Shown here: piece by piece, positions 5,736 through 5,812 of the stretch
Position numbering within the stretch: position 1 is the stretch's first letter
Layout of the letters: every line of letters starts with the position of its first letter
The notes under the pieces: model-generated
The model's database searches: none
The model's input: the letters and a program-made list of their open reading frames with translations, nothing else
Told to the model about the DNA's origin: nothing
Position numbers and translations under genes: made by a program
Assembly: GCA_051305935.1 (NCBI GenBank)
Contig: JBPPMG010000410.1
Location: 1-5,812 of the forward strand
Source: JACPDH01 sp051305935
GTDB lineage: Bacteria > Acidobacteriota > Thermoanaerobaculia > Gp7-AA8
Reading direction: 5' to 3'
DNA length: 5,812 bases

Positions 5736-5812
5736 TCGCCTCTCGCCTTTCGCCCCTCGCCTAACAACCAACAACTAACAACCAACAACTAACAACTAAC
5801 AACTAACAACTA
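5736..5812. repeat. Two heptamer arrays joined in register
   Basis: Four TCGCCTN-type heptamers (5736-5763, one unit TCGCCCC) are followed in the same 7-base phase by seven ACAACYA heptamers (from 5764) that run off the right edge. The second array alternates ACAACCA and ACAACTA before becoming uniform. It is A-rich and clearly unlike the surrounding GC-rich DNA. No gene is visible between 5297 and 5812. Confidence 0.8.

Noticed and set aside
5514..5812. CRISPR array
   Set aside because: The repeats are inverted or contiguous heptamers; there are no regularly spaced direct repeats with unique spacers.

Overview
The window is GC-rich, with coding strongly biased to G/C at third codon positions. 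All four recognisable genes are on the + strand and belong to an exopolysaccharide (EPS)/capsule locus. The intergenic DNA is unusually full of short palindromic and heptamer/octamer repeats. This mix (a Wzc-type tyrosine kinase, an EPS-associated MarR-like regulator, a NusG-paralogue antiterminator and abundant REP-like repeats) suggests a free-living Gram-negative bacterium. Acidobacteriota or a similar high-GC soil/sediment lineage is my best guess, at low confidence, because no rRNA or marker gene is present.

Layout. (1) 2-2068: the 3' part of a polysaccharide co-polymerase/BY-kinase (Wzz-Wzc fusion), cut by the left edge. (2) 2069-2377: intergenic DNA with two REP-like hairpins and two further dyads. 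(3) 2378-3802: a complete ORF with the architecture of a class-II asparagine synthetase (AsnB) but with every recognisable catalytic motif eroded, so probably a pseudoenzyme. (4) 3803-3948: another copy of the REP-like hairpin, then two 17-bp inverted repeats directly before the next start codon. (5) 3949-4359: an EPS-associated MarR-family winged-helix regulator. (6) 4360-4576: heptamer repeats and a 143-bp imperfect palindrome with perfect 32-bp arms. (7) 4577-5296: an UpxY/RfaH-like NusG paralogue whose NGN domain carries an in-frame insertion of about 40 residues, containing the same repeat core as the palindrome upstream. (8) 5297-5812: no gene; a GC hairpin after the stop, octamer repeats, GC-rich palindromes, a 163-bp nested inverted repeat and a heptamer array running off the right edge.

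How the genes could work together: the BY-kinase controls EPS polymerisation and export through ATP-dependent autophosphorylation of its C-terminal tyrosine cluster. The MarR-like protein probably sets transcription initiation, perhaps of itself through the paired dyads. The NusG paralogue probably promotes read-through of a long EPS operon. The AsnB-like protein may be a remnant or a repurposed non-catalytic member of the amidotransferases often found in EPS loci.

Most noteworthy: the eroded AsnB-like protein, the repeat-derived insertion inside the NusG-like protein, the paired operator-like dyads, and a strong Shine-Dalgarno sequence that may have been separated from its gene by repeat insertion.
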